A stretch of 64,000 bases of DNA from Galaxea fascicularis (taxonomy: Eukaryota; Cnidaria; Anthozoa; Scleractinia; Euphylliidae), in contig OX419342.1 of the NCBI GenBank assembly GCA_948470475.1, forward strand, positions 5,425,212-5,489,211, in the 5' to 3' direction. Every line of letters starts with the position of its first letter. Positions within the stretch are counted from its first letter, which is position 1. The position numbers and the translations under genes were made by a program. Shown here piece after piece: positions 14,469 to 27,400 of the stretch. The notes under the pieces are model-generated. The model saw only the letters and a list, made by a program, of their open reading frames with translations. It did not search any database and was not told where the DNA came from.

Positions 14469-15746
14469 GTCACATTCGGCTTCGCCTCATGGGCTATTGA
14501 CCCGTAGCCCTTGCGAGCTACGTGTCTAATTGTTAAATAACCCCAAATTCTTTTAACTAATGCACAAGGAACTGTATAGCAGCTAGAAAAGAGAATTAAT
14601 AATTTGGATCTTGGGAATTAAAGGGTTAACCGTAGAAGCAGAGTTAGGCAATTGGTAATGAGCGCTGCAACTAAGATTGATCGAGGTTCTAGTGTTTGTA
14701 GGTGGGAGCATGACAGTGTCATATTATCACATGCTGCGGTCGGTGGTTGCATGCACAAGGTATTTGAAATCCGATATGCTCTGATGTCGTGACATCTCTG
14801 TAAATACAGAACGTCTTCTGGAAAAACTGCCTGTCACTATGGTTGAGTGCAACGTTTGAAATGAGGATGTATCTTCCCTCTCAGGTATGACTGAGTGGTG
14901 GTAGCAGTGATGATGACGATGACTGAAACCTGTAGTTTGGACGCAAAACTACAAACGTTATGTTCTGATTGGTCATGTAACGCCATGCGCCAGGTATCTA
15001 CTGAACAGTTGCTACACCTTCTTTTAAATAGGGGCATGTTTACCATGGCAACTTTCCGTCCAGTGCTAACAGAAACTCTTCCAATTCCACGACTGGATCT
15101 TACGGGCCGGGCACCTCCAAGGTGAGAGATAACCCTTCCTCCTCCGAAAACAAATAACAACAACGAGGACAAAGTCAGCAATTAGTCAAGAATACTGTGG
15201 TATTCTTGGGTTGCACCGTCACGCAATTAAAAAATAATTCGAAAACCATTCAGAGAATAAGCTCAAGAAATTATAATGTTATAGGAGATTGATAATTAAG
15301 ACACTTCTCCAACTTTCAGGTCTGTACGTTTTCCCAATCTTCAAATATTAGTCGAAATATTTTGCACAAATTTACAGATCCCAGTATGGAGCCACCATGT
15401 TGGTGTACCTCCAAGGAACACCAACATGGCGGCCGTAAAATAGTGTAAACATCTGGAACTTACTTTGGCTATCTAGGCGGCTGATTATCTGAACTGATCA
15501 AGCACACATTTAAATAAGCTCTTTTCCTAATACTTTAACTTCTTAAAAGGCTAAATATCCCGAAATAAGTATATATTTTTCGATAAAAACGTTCATAGCT
15601 TTATGTCACGCACCGCTACAACTCTGAAATTTAAAATGTGCCTGTTTTTAGACGAAGCATGTTCTTGAGCTGAAAAGTTGTTAGACAGACATAAATTTAT
15701 CCTCTCTCATGCCTGATAAAGACAACAACTTTAGTAGGTCTTTAGT

Positions 15747-15788
<42 letters not shown>

Positions 15789-18700
15789 TAGTCAAGTGAA
15801 GCAGAAATGCAGAAATGAAGTGAAACAGGTAAAATTAGGATGTAGAAGAAAACAACGACCCTGGCGAGAGTGAAAACGACTCGTGAAGAGATGAAATCGT
15901 ATTAATATATTAAACTCTGAAAATCGGCCTAAAAAAATACTCAGACTTTTAGCGAGAGACTGGAATGAAAACTACAAGTTCTACTTTTTTATTGATTCTT
16001 TTCGCCAATAGGAACGCAACTGTTGGCTTAGAACACGTGGAAACACCAGTGGATATGAAACTGTGGCCTCAGTTTCACAACGGAGTGGCGGCAGGACTCA
16101 GGATCGCGCAAGGAATATCACAGGTGTGTAAGAGCCGGCGTTTGAAATGATGCGTGTAATGTTAATTGTTTTGCCTTTTTTCACTTAAGGGGGGAGCGTT
16201 ATTGTATGCGTTAATGTGGAACTGTTTTCAGTTGACTGTCGAATGTAATCCTTGTTTGCTTGAAGTTTGCCTTACTTCGCTCTGTGATCCGTTTGCAAAG
16301 CTTGCCCCAGTTTCTCAACCAGTTTTAGAGCAGACGGAGAAGATGCGTTAATTTTCCAAGGGACGACTTTGAAAGAAGCGAGTGGCCATAACATGCACAA
16401 GAGCATCCCTGTGTTCAATTCTTATAATTGGGCTTATGATTCTCCTGAAGGCTATTTAGGAGGAAGTGGGTGGGGTTGGGGGGGGGGGGGTGGTATTTTT
16501 GAAGCCGGAGACTGCTAAGCGGAGGGAACTTCGTGTTCGGAAATGGTATACAGCATCTCTTGTACTCCAAGTAACATTTTTACAGAACTTTATCATCTGA
16601 GCTCACAGGATCTGGCTTTTTTTTTTGGCAGATTGACAGCACGTGGATAGTTTACAACAAGCCGAGGAACAATCAGCTAACAGAAGAACACGCTGGTTTT
16701 CTTATGGCTCTCGGCCTCAGCGGACATCTGAACAGCTTGTCTTATATGAATCTGCATGACTACTTGTGTAAGGTGGGAGTGGTTTCGATACAAATTACTG
16801 TCTGACGTTTAAAATGGTTGAAAGTGGGTACAGCACTTCACGTTACATCGAGTTATGGCCTTTAGATTTCAATACGAGTAGAAGTTTGAGTACATAATTG
16901 GCACCTTGCCAAGTTCCTAGGTCTGTCTCTGTTTTTCCGCGGTTCATCGCTTCGGGTCACGTGATCCCGCTCGCCTCGGCTACGTTACCGAAAGGAATTG
17001 ATCGTGAGGGCCTGGAAGAAAGCCATACAGGAACTGAGCAAAGTAGCACCTTGGTTTTGTGGACAGAGGGGACACTCGCCTCATACGATTGCGACTCCAT
17101 TTTGTTTTTAGTCTCAGCATCACATATTTTGGGATGTTTTAATAGGGAGTTGTTTCCTGTTATTAGGGACACGAGCTGACTACCGTTGGACTTCTCCTGG
17201 GCACTGCAGCTGCAAAGTAAGTTTCCACTCCAGGGTGATCACCTAAGATGGTCACCTCTATAAGACGGCACTTCAGTAAGGTAGACAGACTTCCTAAAAA
17301 GACGGACACCCCCATCTCCCAATGCAGGACGCTCTTCAACAGAAATACTCCTTTCAGACAAACTTAAACGTGCTCAAGACATACTCCTATCTGTTATGAA
17401 CGTCTCTCCAGGATAGAGAGAGACGTACTTCTCGGCGACAAACCCATCTGAGATAGACCGCTCCAAGACAGGCTGTTCTAGGAAGCGACTTCTCTCTAAA
17501 GCAGTAGCCTTTGTAATTAAGTGACTCCCTTCAACATATACCTCTATGGAACACACTCTTCTATTGGTCTTTACAACCAAGGCCTGTTTAAAACTGTCTT
17601 CTGAAAATTCCACTTCTTAAAGAGACATGTCTGAGAAAAAACCTCTCAAAGATAAACACCCCTCTAAGCCCCTTGTGAGAGACTTTCGTCTTTCTCCTGT
17701 AGGCGAGGCACCATGGATCCGACCACTACCAAAATGTTGAGCATTCATATCGACGCTCTTCTGCCACCAACCTCTGCAGAACTTGATGTCCCGCATTCAG
17801 CTCAGGTGGCTGCCATATTAGGAGTTGGGCTTGTTTACCAGGGAACTGCACAGCGGAGGATGGCAGAAGTGCTACTCTCCGAGATTGGTGGGGCAAAAAC
17901 TTCCTTATTATTCACAACACCCTGAACAGCCATTAATTCTGATTGTTTGGCTCTCATGTGAACAGTTTTCAATTTTGAGTAGTAAAAGCCAATTTGGCTT
18001 ATCAAAATAATCATTGAACTACTCCAAAACGCAGAGTAATTACATTAACTGACATAAACAGCGCAAACCAGATTGACTTTGGCCCTACTTTTCATTAATT
18101 AAGAAAGAACAGTTAGTAACTGACCGTGCAAAGAACGAGCCGAAACTATGGTTGAAGCTCTCGTTGTACTTGATCCCTACAACAACTGCTGGTTTGCATG
18201 TGACGTCATGGCCGCCATGTTGGTTGGTAAGAACAATGGCCTGTCTCTCCACTGGGAACTAAAATTTATTTTTATGCAAAGTATGCGAAATAATTCCTGT
18301 TGTGCTGACCTCCAACATGATCACCTTTCACGTGGGTGAAAACCAAGAATAGCAACTGTGGGTTATCTGGTGTGCGTCCCTTAAAACTCCGGAAAATACG
18401 CATTCGGAGGCAATAGATTGTGTGCACTTGACATCACGCCAACCATGTTGGAGGAGCACAGACCAGCTATGATGGCCATGTTGGAGGAGTAAACCAGTCT
18501 TCTGGGAATTGAACTCTATTTTTATGCAAATTATTTTTTTGTTTCAGTAATCCACGTGAGCGTGGTCACGTGGTCACGTGAGCGAACACACTTCAAACTA
18601 TTTCACGTGTAGTGTTGATTAATAATATTTTGATTAATAATTTTGACTAAATAAATAATAATTTTGACTAAATTTGAAGGGGAAAAAGGTTAATAAAATG

Positions 18701-20247
18701 ATGCTGAAAAATACTTTCTGGGACCGAAAACTCTTCGGACGTTTTAAGAAATAGAGGTCAAGCAGTCTGGCAAAGTCCCCCAAAAAGTGTTGTAAAGCGC
18801 TTTGAGCCCTTCGGATAAAAGCGCTATATAAATCCTCATCATTGTAATGAATAAGAGCTTCTCTTTTTCTGATACTGTCGTAGGAAGGCCACCTGGTCCT
18901 GAAATGGAGAATGCTGTTAACAGGGAATCCTATTCACTCGCGGCAGGTCTGGCTCTCGGCTTTGTCATGTTGGAGGTATCTGATTGAATTACAACAAGCA
19001 ACTTATTTTTTAGCTAACTATTTCACGTACCTTCTGTCGCCTGATGGTGGCACCTTGTGGCTGGCTGTCTGGTGAGAAGGGTGGGAGTTTTTCTGAATGT
19101 CAGGGGTTTGCGGTAGCCAGTTTTTCCAGCGATTACACATCTAACCATTCTACGAAACGGCGGTTTTCAATTGAGTGTCGAAGGTGAATGGTCGTGTTTG
19201 CTTTGGTTTTGCTTAACTTCGCTCCGTTATTAGTTGGATAAACTCGCTCGCGAAACCAAAACCACATGACTTGCTTCCTTGCATTTTCCCACGCTTAGCG
19301 CTGGCTACATGTAAGCTGCTTCGAATCCTGATTGGCTCACTGTGCTGCTCACTTTTTCTTCTATTAACTAACCGTAATGGGAATATATTTCCGTTTAAAT
19401 ACGGTAAGAAATATCATTACAAGAAACAGGAAGAAAAAAATTAAGGACTGAGGAGGATTTTTGCTGAACACTCGCTTGGTGATTTTAGAGATTACAACAG
19501 AAGGCTTCTGAACCTCTCCACCCATTCAAATTAGTGAAAGCTACTTATGTTTTTCAGCATGGTAACGAGGCTGCCAGTGTAGCGGATCTGAAGATTGCAG
19601 ATCAGTTGTATCACTACATGGTCGGAGGACAAACCAAACCTCAGGTTAGCTCCACTTGTGAACTATGAACGAGTTCTATCTGGATAATGATGATGACGAT
19701 GATGACGTGCATTAGCAATCATCATAGTCGTCGTCGTCATCATCATCATCATCATCACTATCGTCATCACCGTACTACAAAGAAAAGAACAACGGGGTTA
19801 GAGTTCTAGATTGTAGTCTGAGTTCAGTTAAAATACAAGTTGAAAGAGAGTACTAAGGGTTTTTATCATATGACCTGTACGGCCCCGCGCGCGCTTTCAT
19901 TCTTAAACTATTGAGAAAATCCCCGTATGAGGGCCGTACGCATTAGCGCGAGCAGGGCCGGAAAAAGCCGTACGGCCCTGTTAGGATCACGTACGGCCTC
20001 GCGCGATACGAGTTTAGAGGATTTCGTCGCGTCTAGCCATATAAGTGTATTTTACAACCAGTAAGCAAATACAAACAACATATTAGATCAATTTTATGTG
20101 CAAATTAGTCGCTTTTTTGTAAAAACTTCATCCTTTACACATTCATGAAGTGTCTCAGGAGGCCATATGATAAAATGCTTATTGACTGAGTTAAGTCGTG
20201 CCGGACAGGAAAATATTTGGCTTTCGGTCATGGCGCACGGACCTCGA

Positions 20248-20297
<50 letters not shown>

Positions 20298-20910
20298 TCG
20301 TCGCTTTTGGTCTTACAGTAAAAGACAGATCTTGGTGTCCAAAGTATCAGAAGTAATATCATGTAGGGTTAGGACAACCTAAAAAGGATACAAGATTCCA
20401 CTATTTTCTTAAGTTGGGGGAGAGGGAATGTGGTGAGAGCTCATGTATCAAAACAATTGCTTTGCTTCCGCAGACTGGGACTCAAAAAGAGAAGTTCAAG
20501 TCTCCAAGTTATCAAATCAAGGTAATCTAGAGAATCCGGTCTTTGGCCGTTTGCCTAGTACAATACAATACAATACAATAATTTATTTGCATTTCCTTTT
20601 GAAATAAGGTTACAAGAGATCTATATATATATATATATAATGATCAATGGTAGAAAGACTTCAATTCATCGCTTTATTGCGACAACGCTGTTTCGTGTGG
20701 TCAAAGAATGACCACACTCATCAGGCAATATTAACGAATTCGTTAATTCGTTAATATTGCCTGATGAGTGTGGTCATTCTTTGACCACACGAAACAGCGT
20801 TGTCGCAATAAAGCGATGAATTGAAGTCTTTCTACCATTGATCATTATAATTACTGCTCCTCTCAGAGTTGAGCGCTCTTAAAGATTTATTCTATTCAAG
20901 TTCAAGAAAG

Positions 20911-20947
<37 letters not shown>

Positions 20948-23900
20948 TTTACAATAAGATATTAAGTAATTTTGAAATTTGTATATAGTTTAGGAAGGAA
21001 ATGCCTAGTGCCAAAATGAACCCTAAGGTTTTCGAGTTCAGCCCTAGGCTTGCCATGTTGTAATTTTTGTAGCTTACACTCACACAAGTGTTTAGCAAAG
21101 GCAAAATGAAATGAAATAGCAAAAAAGCGAAGAAATAGCAAAAATGCATGCAAAGATTGAAAGCAAAAAAAAAAGGCATAGCGCTACAGCAATCAAGCAG
21201 CTATAAAACAATAAAAAAGAGAGAGAAGAAGGATAATCCTATTTTGAAATTATCTTTAAGAATAAGATTGCTTACGTAGTAAATGCTGTTTAACTTGTTT
21301 ACTAAAACAGTTTGAGCTAAGGTTTTTGAGATCAGTTGGTAATTCTTGCCAAAGTTCAGAGGCCAGTGAAGCTATAGTCTGTTTTCCGATATTAGTTCTT
21401 GTTCGTACTTTGTGTATGTTATCTTTAGAGGCGTATCTTGTGTTATAGGAGTGAATATCTTTGGCATAGGTGAAAAAATTGGTAAAAATGGATGGTAGTT
21501 TTTTTATGTGCCAGTTGTGTATGAACTTAAATGCCTGAAATTTAAAAGTGTTTTCTATGGTCAGTATGTCTAGGAGGTTCAGCAGTGGCAAAGCACTTTC
21601 GGTGTCTTTTCCATATAAAGTAGCGAAAAAGATAGTTCTGGCAATGTGGTTTTGTTTTACTTGGAGCTTTTTTAGGTTGGTTTTATAGGCACTGCCCCAG
21701 GCAACGATCGCGTACGAGATGTAGGGGTTTATTAGGTTAAAATATATTTGACGTAGTACGGTTTATCATCTGCACGTCAAAGGGAGCGGTACCCTAACGA
21801 TAGATTAAGTATGTGAACAAGCATGGCTTGTTCAGCTCGTTCGTGGAATAATGAAGTGATAAACAGTAAAGATCTTCATTGATAGTTGCATTAGGATCTA
21901 GCGAACAGTCTCATGGAGCTATGACCTCTCAAGGAATGAAGGAACAGAGAGCAGTGTTCTGGATACTGCATGGGGTTCGACAAAGCGAGAGATGAAGGTG
22001 TTCAAGCGTGTGACAAGCAACTTGATACCAGATATGAGCAAACAATGCCATGTAACTTATCTTTAACGGTTCAGGCTCAAATCGGAAAAAAAAAGTTAAG
22101 AATGTTCAACCTCGGCTCCAAAATTAGACGTTCTTATAAAAAAAATAGTGTATTGTGAAATTGTCTTTATTAGTTTATTTTCACGTCCCTCTGAAGTTTC
22201 TGTCTTTGCTCACAAACAGGAAGGCGACAGTGTGAATGTCAACGTCACTGGACCGGGTGCTACTCTAGCGCTGGGGTTAATGTTTCTGAAGACCAATAAC
22301 AGGTATGTTGACAGAGCAGTTTTCACTTGAATATCGAAAGTAAATTGCGTTTGGTTAGGTTTTGCATTGCTTCTCTCTGTAATAGGCCATTTCCGAGTTC
22401 ATGTCTGCCTCCTCTTCAAAGCGAGTCTAAGTGCGAAGTTTTTGTGATGGTAATTAATTCTACTTTACATACGAATGAAAACTAATTTTCATAACAAAAA
22501 CGTCGCACTTAGACTCGCTTTGAAGAGGAGGCAGACATGAACTCGGAAATGGCCTATTGACCAGCAAAAGTCGCGCCTATTTTTCAACCAATGAAAAGCA
22601 AAACCAATACTTATCGCGACATGGATGGATTTGGAAATAGTTTAAGGACGGAATTACAAATCAAAGAGACCTCTCGTTTTTACTATGTATTGCCAAATTT
22701 ATGGCGAGTGGCATAACCATACTATTGCGTGTCGCATACATGTTGGAGACCACCAGATGTACACCAAAGTCATATAGAATGTCATTCGACTCCTTGGACA
22801 CAGACAACTTCGCCTATATTTGATTTACCACGTTCCTAATTTATTCTCACGCATTAAAAAAATCGCCACGGTGGTGGCTCTCGATGACTATTTTGAACTG
22901 ACTATTACATTTGTCTTGTTTTCTTAGTTCTGTGGCAGCCTGGCTTGATGCTCCTGACACCCAGGTCCTGTTGGACTTCATCCGTCCAGACTTCCTTTTA
23001 CTACGGGTGAGATTAACGCCATTAAATTCACCCACAGAGAGGTTGATAACTTCGAGTTCTGCCCATAACAATCTGTATGTTGTATGTTTTGTCTTCTGTA
23101 TTTTCTAGCTTCTAAGCCGAGGGCTCATAATGTGGGACAGCATTTATCCGTCAAAAGATTGGGTGGAAAGTCACGTGCCTGCGGTGAGCTTACTGTCCTT
23201 GTATCATACATTCAATTGTTACACCTTCTCTTTATCTCAGACTATAAGAATTATTGGATGAAGTTTTTGTGGTATATTAAATAATCAAATCCGAGGTAAA
23301 GGTTATCAGCTTTAGACGAAGGCCGAGGCTGGTAACTCTTACCGAGACCTTGATTATTCTGAAACCGAATCTAATATTTGTTTTATTATACATTAAACGA
23401 AAACAAAAAATGTCACGACAGTAAACATTCACTTGCAAACCTGGACTTGCTTCTTCACCAACGGCAAGCCACACAAAGCGCGCGAACTTGACATGGTTAT
23501 CCTTAGAAACAATGCACCGCGGTCATACATGATTATTTTATAAGCTGCAGGTAGATGCTGTCACAAACGCTGATTTCGAAAATTCACTATACGCTTTATG
23601 CCAACCAGACAAGAGATAGCGAGTTCAATGTATAATAATACTGCTTAGCTCTGTTTTCTGTAAGGTGCAGCTCGATGTATCATACCACTCCCCCCCCCCC
23701 CTCCCCTGTTCCTTTTTAGTCCCCCGAAGGGAAGATTTGCACTACAAGGCTCCTTTTCGTTTCTATTACAGATTGTTCAAAAGTATGATTCCAGTTCCAC
23801 AGATTTGGAGGCCACGGACGCCGACATCGATGTTGAAACTCTGAGGTCCGTTATGTCTGTCAGTGCTTTAGTAACAATTTAGCCGTTTTCTGTTTTCAGA

Positions 23901-24430
23901 AAGCAATCATTTACTCATTTCTTCATTTATTTTCTTTATTTTCAGTCAATCAAAAGTCAATATCATCGCGGGCTGTTGCATGGCGATGGGACTGAGATTT
24001 GCAGGATCAGCGAATCAAGAAGCCTTCAACTGCTTGGTATTATATGATTTTTTTTCTGGCTTGAACAGAAATGCATTTTTTGCAGTATCTTAAAAGCATC
24101 GCGTAACTATCGGAAACTTTACAGTCCTTGAAACCAGTTTCAACCGCTGATAAAGTAAAATAATTCACACTACGTAAACTTCCATCAGGGTTAATGTTAG
24201 CATTTTTCTTGTTTACTCTTTTGGCGGCTGGTTGTTAAACTTTGCAATTCTAGCACATTTCTCCTATCTGGTTTCTCTCAGAATTGCGTGACACGCTAAA
24301 AAAACAAAAGTCGGAAAACAACAACAATAACGCCAGATCGTAGGTTTCGTTCTATGACCTGTTGTCACCTGCAAAAACGTCTGGCAGGAATACCAACTTT
24401 GCTACGTTTGGCCCTGTCAAAAGCACTGTG

Positions 24431-24464
<34 letters not shown>

Positions 24465-27400
24465 TTGGTCAATTTTGCGGGACGTATTCTCCTGCATGGC
24501 CCGCTAAATTTTAAAGTTTCCTTTCCCACACTCGTTTTCTCGGTCCGTACTGTAAGTTACGGATCCTCGTTTTTTCCCGTTGATTTATGGCCCGCGCGCT
24601 TCGCGCTTGGGCCATAAGCGAACGGTCCGTAACTTACAGTACGGACCTCGAACTCGGTTAGTAAGAGGTATATATTAGCGAGCAGTTCTGCTCGCCGTTA
24701 AGTGTAATTCACTTGGCTCTTGGGTCAAAGAACCGTATAGGTCGGACTTCTTTGTTTCGTTTTCCTGGCGATCGAGAGGGGAGTTATTACTGAGATTACT
24801 GAAATACGAGTCGGCGACAAGAGCAGGACAAGATGGTTTACCATGTTGTTCTGTACATTTATACATTCATGCTATTTTTCCCTACAATTAACACTTTACA
24901 CAAACGCTACCAAGGAAGGAACACTTGTTACAGGCTTAATTGTACAAATTTACATCATAAATGATACATACCGCTACAATAAACAATACACTTACGGAAA
25001 ATTGAATATTGATTACTATAATGTACGATGATTTGGTGATGATGACGAGAAAAGTTAAACTACTAAGAAAAAGCAGTGTGTATCAAGTACGACGTCGAAA
25101 AACTGAAAGACCCCAACATTGCTGAACATCAAATTGGAATTTGGAAGTGTCTTTGGGGAGAGGGGAAAACCGGAGTACCCGGAGAAAAACCCCTTGGAGC
25201 AGAGAAGAGAACCAGCGACAAACTTAACCCACATATGACGCCGAGACGGGAATCGAACCCGGGTCATAGCTTTTCCTCACAAAAGAAAGCTGCCAGGCGG
25301 AACTTAACGGTTGTTCCTCGAAAGATGGAAAATTGAAATGTGCTGTTTTTTCGTCCCCTTTAAGTAAATGGTTAAGCCTAATTCGTTTTCTGCATGTTGA
25401 ATAACTTATGTCTGCTTTTTCTTCGTCAGATGCACTATACCAAATACTGTAAGGATCTGTTAAGTAGCAGCGCCGTGGAGCAGGTAATGATCTTTGCTTA
25501 CGTTGTGCAACCACATCGTAGAGTTAGTTTCTTAAAACTGTTGAAGCTAAGAAGTATGTTTTAATCTTTCGCATCCCCGGAGACCCAGGACCAAATAGTC
25601 GGGATGGGACGAGAATCCTCGTCCCATTCCGACTATCAGATAGTCGGGATGGGACACCGACTATCTGCCCCTGGGGGATGAATTTTTCGGCGCTAGTACT
25701 ACTAGTACTACTACAATTTAACTGGCCCACAGTGGTAGTAGGTCTCGGTAGTAACTCCCTTAAAATCTCCTTGTAAGGCTGTAAAAGCCCAGCTCTTAAC
25801 ACCTGCTTATGGCCAGCTTTCAACCGGCTTGTTAGGTTAGTTGGAAGAGCACTGCACCGCTATCGCAGAGGTCATGGGTTCAATTCCCGCACCCTGATTT
25901 TTTTCAGGATTTATTTCACTAATGCTTTAGTAGTGTTCTACGATGATCTCTTACATTCTCATCGGCTTTCGCTTTTTTGCTTCTTTTTTTAGCCTGGAAA
26001 GCCTACAGTTGAGACTTGCTGCAACGCCATTCTCCTGTCGCTTGCTATGGTACGTTAGAATGAATACGATACCCCTTTCCTAGTGATGAACAGTCGCTAG
26101 ATATGAAGTATTTTACTGGTAATGCCCAAGTTAGCGTATGACTTTTTAGCCTAGAATTTGGCTTACTGAAGTGATGGATGAATCTTTTAAGTCCGAGACA
26201 AAAGAAAACAGCTTTGCTTTTGAATGTTTCTTTTTTGTTCCTGTTTCTTGCGTATTTGGCCACAGTAGACTCACCTACTTGTGTTTCTAAGACGGTAACC
26301 AGTCTGTATGTCCAAAGTTCAAACTCGGTTTTAACGCCAAATAGCAATACATTATAGTAAACTTTACGATGGAGTAAAAGCATGACTCTGAAGTAAAACG
26401 AAAAGTCCGGGAATTTTATGTGCTGTCCTTGCTCCCAAACACCTCATCTTGGAAAACCAGTGAAATTTGGTTCATTGTAGGGTTCGCACTTACTTTGTTG
26501 TAAGTGGTAACCCGGTGAAAGACAGCAGAAAATGCAAGATGCGAGGTCATCATATTTTAAGGTCAAGTTAATTGTTTGTTTGTTTTTTATCATTAGTAAA
26601 GAGTTATTGTGGTTACGATAGGTTAAGCTTTAGTTTCAATATTACACTGATACTAAGTTGAGGCTTTTTGGCGACCGTGGATGGTAAAAAAGACACATTA
26701 TCATGCCCGTTGTTGCTGTTACCAGGTTATGGCGGGGACTGGAAACTTGGATGTGCTAAGGATCGCTCGCCAGCTGCGCAAGCGACATTCCCCGGATGTT
26801 CCTTATGGCAGCCACATGGCAGTGCACATGGCCATCGGACTCCTGTTTCTTGGAGGAGGAAGGTGAGGAATGTTTTATGAACGGCTCATGTGAAACGTAA
26901 GCCAAATGCATCATTGTAACGTGCCGTGGGGTTCCAAATATGTGGCCTACCCCGCCCCATTTTACGTGATTTGTTCAGGTGTTCCAAGACCTCTACTATC
27001 TGTCGCAGTGAAGGCAGGACTTATCTACTAATCGTGTACTTTTAGCAGAATATAGACTTATTTTTCCAAACTTAAATGACACGTAATACTAAGATACAGA
27101 TCAAGAAACGTTCTAACAGCCTGCGCGAAACTTTGAACCGGTTAAAAATTTGGTACCCATGCCTGCGTTCTGAAACGTATCTATTGTTCAACTGAAGTGG
27201 TTCTTCCATTGTGTTACAACGACAAGCGTGTTACGGTTTGTTTTCGCTATGAGGCAATGATTGGATGTGGATGTCTTTCCTGAAGAGAGAGTATTTGGTT
27301 TTAATTTCAGCTTAGTTTTGAACCACAGTTGAAAGAGGTTGTTAATTATAAAACTTGACATCCATAAGGAGAAGATGGAGCTGTTACGAAGATGCAGCTA

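Larger units (their letters stand above)
14131..14629 (+). mobile_element. MITE family A, copy 2, carrying nested hairpins
   Basis: Starts TTAACCCTTAAACTCCCAG and ends GGGAATTAAAGGGTTAA, an inverted repeat. The middle is split after GGTGTTATCTTGA by two hairpins (14251-14436 and 14438-14534). The A sequence then resumes at ACCCCAAATTCTTTTAACTA. Confidence 0.75.
5679..16123 (+). other. ANAPC1: ANAPC1 exon block: middle region before the PC repeats
   Basis: Exons read in one frame: 5679-5857, 6211-6276, 6826-6944, 7532-7601, 7833-7903, 8464-8558, 9460-9542, 9671-9727, 10638-10722, 10759-10874, 11051-11106, 11619-11665, 11751-11873, 12616-12683, 12817-12870, 13345-13451, 14029-14106, 15032-15121, 16012-16123. 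The 5679 exon reads VLPAQLVVQ and continues to LMGF, matching the vertebrate VLPSHTAIQ region. The 6211 exon is a charged linker (KKSKTQADDGDNK). Exons 10638-11106 encode a segment poorly conserved with vertebrates; the 11051 acceptor could instead lie two bases upstream. Exon 12817 is an acidic linker. Between exons the sequence holds MITEs (8858-9115, 9855-10170, 14131-14629, 15201-15790) and small satellites (10396-10550). Confidence 0.85.
20636..20849. repeat. Perfect 214-bp palindrome with opposed hammerhead motifs
   Basis: Arms 20636-20738 and 20747-20849 are complementary around an 8-base centre; no mismatch was found by eye. Flanked by TA microsatellites at about 20612-20640 and 20911-20940. 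Each arm carries a hammerhead-ribozyme core on opposite strands, described in the two following entries. The sequence between the two predicted cut sites is about 124 bases. Hammerhead motifs are known in the terminal repeats of Penelope-like retroelements, which often sit at TA-rich sites. An origin from such a terminus is inference. Confidence 0.9.
16632..24036 (+). other. ANAPC1: ANAPC1 exon block: PC-repeat domain
   Basis: Exons 16632-16772, 17167-17216, 17703-17887, 18884-18975, 19558-19644, 20474-20521, 22220-22302, 22928-23006, 23109-23183, 23772-23845 and 23946-24036. These encode the alternating small-residue helices typical of PC repeats, for example TTVGLLLGTAAAK, AAILGVGLVYQGTA, SLAAGLALGFVM, PGATLALGLMFL and IIAGCCMAMGLRFAG. 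Known of the family: this toroid binds other APC/C subunits and helps position the cullin/RING module. The intron 20522-22219 contains the hammerhead palindrome and a LINE fragment; the intron 18000-18880 contains dispersed repeats with repeated GCCATGTTGG motifs (about 18190-18490). Confidence 0.92.

Noticed and set aside
25826..25905. Functional tRNA gene
   Set aside because: A and B boxes are present, but the acceptor and anticodon stems do not pair properly and the tail is SINE-like.
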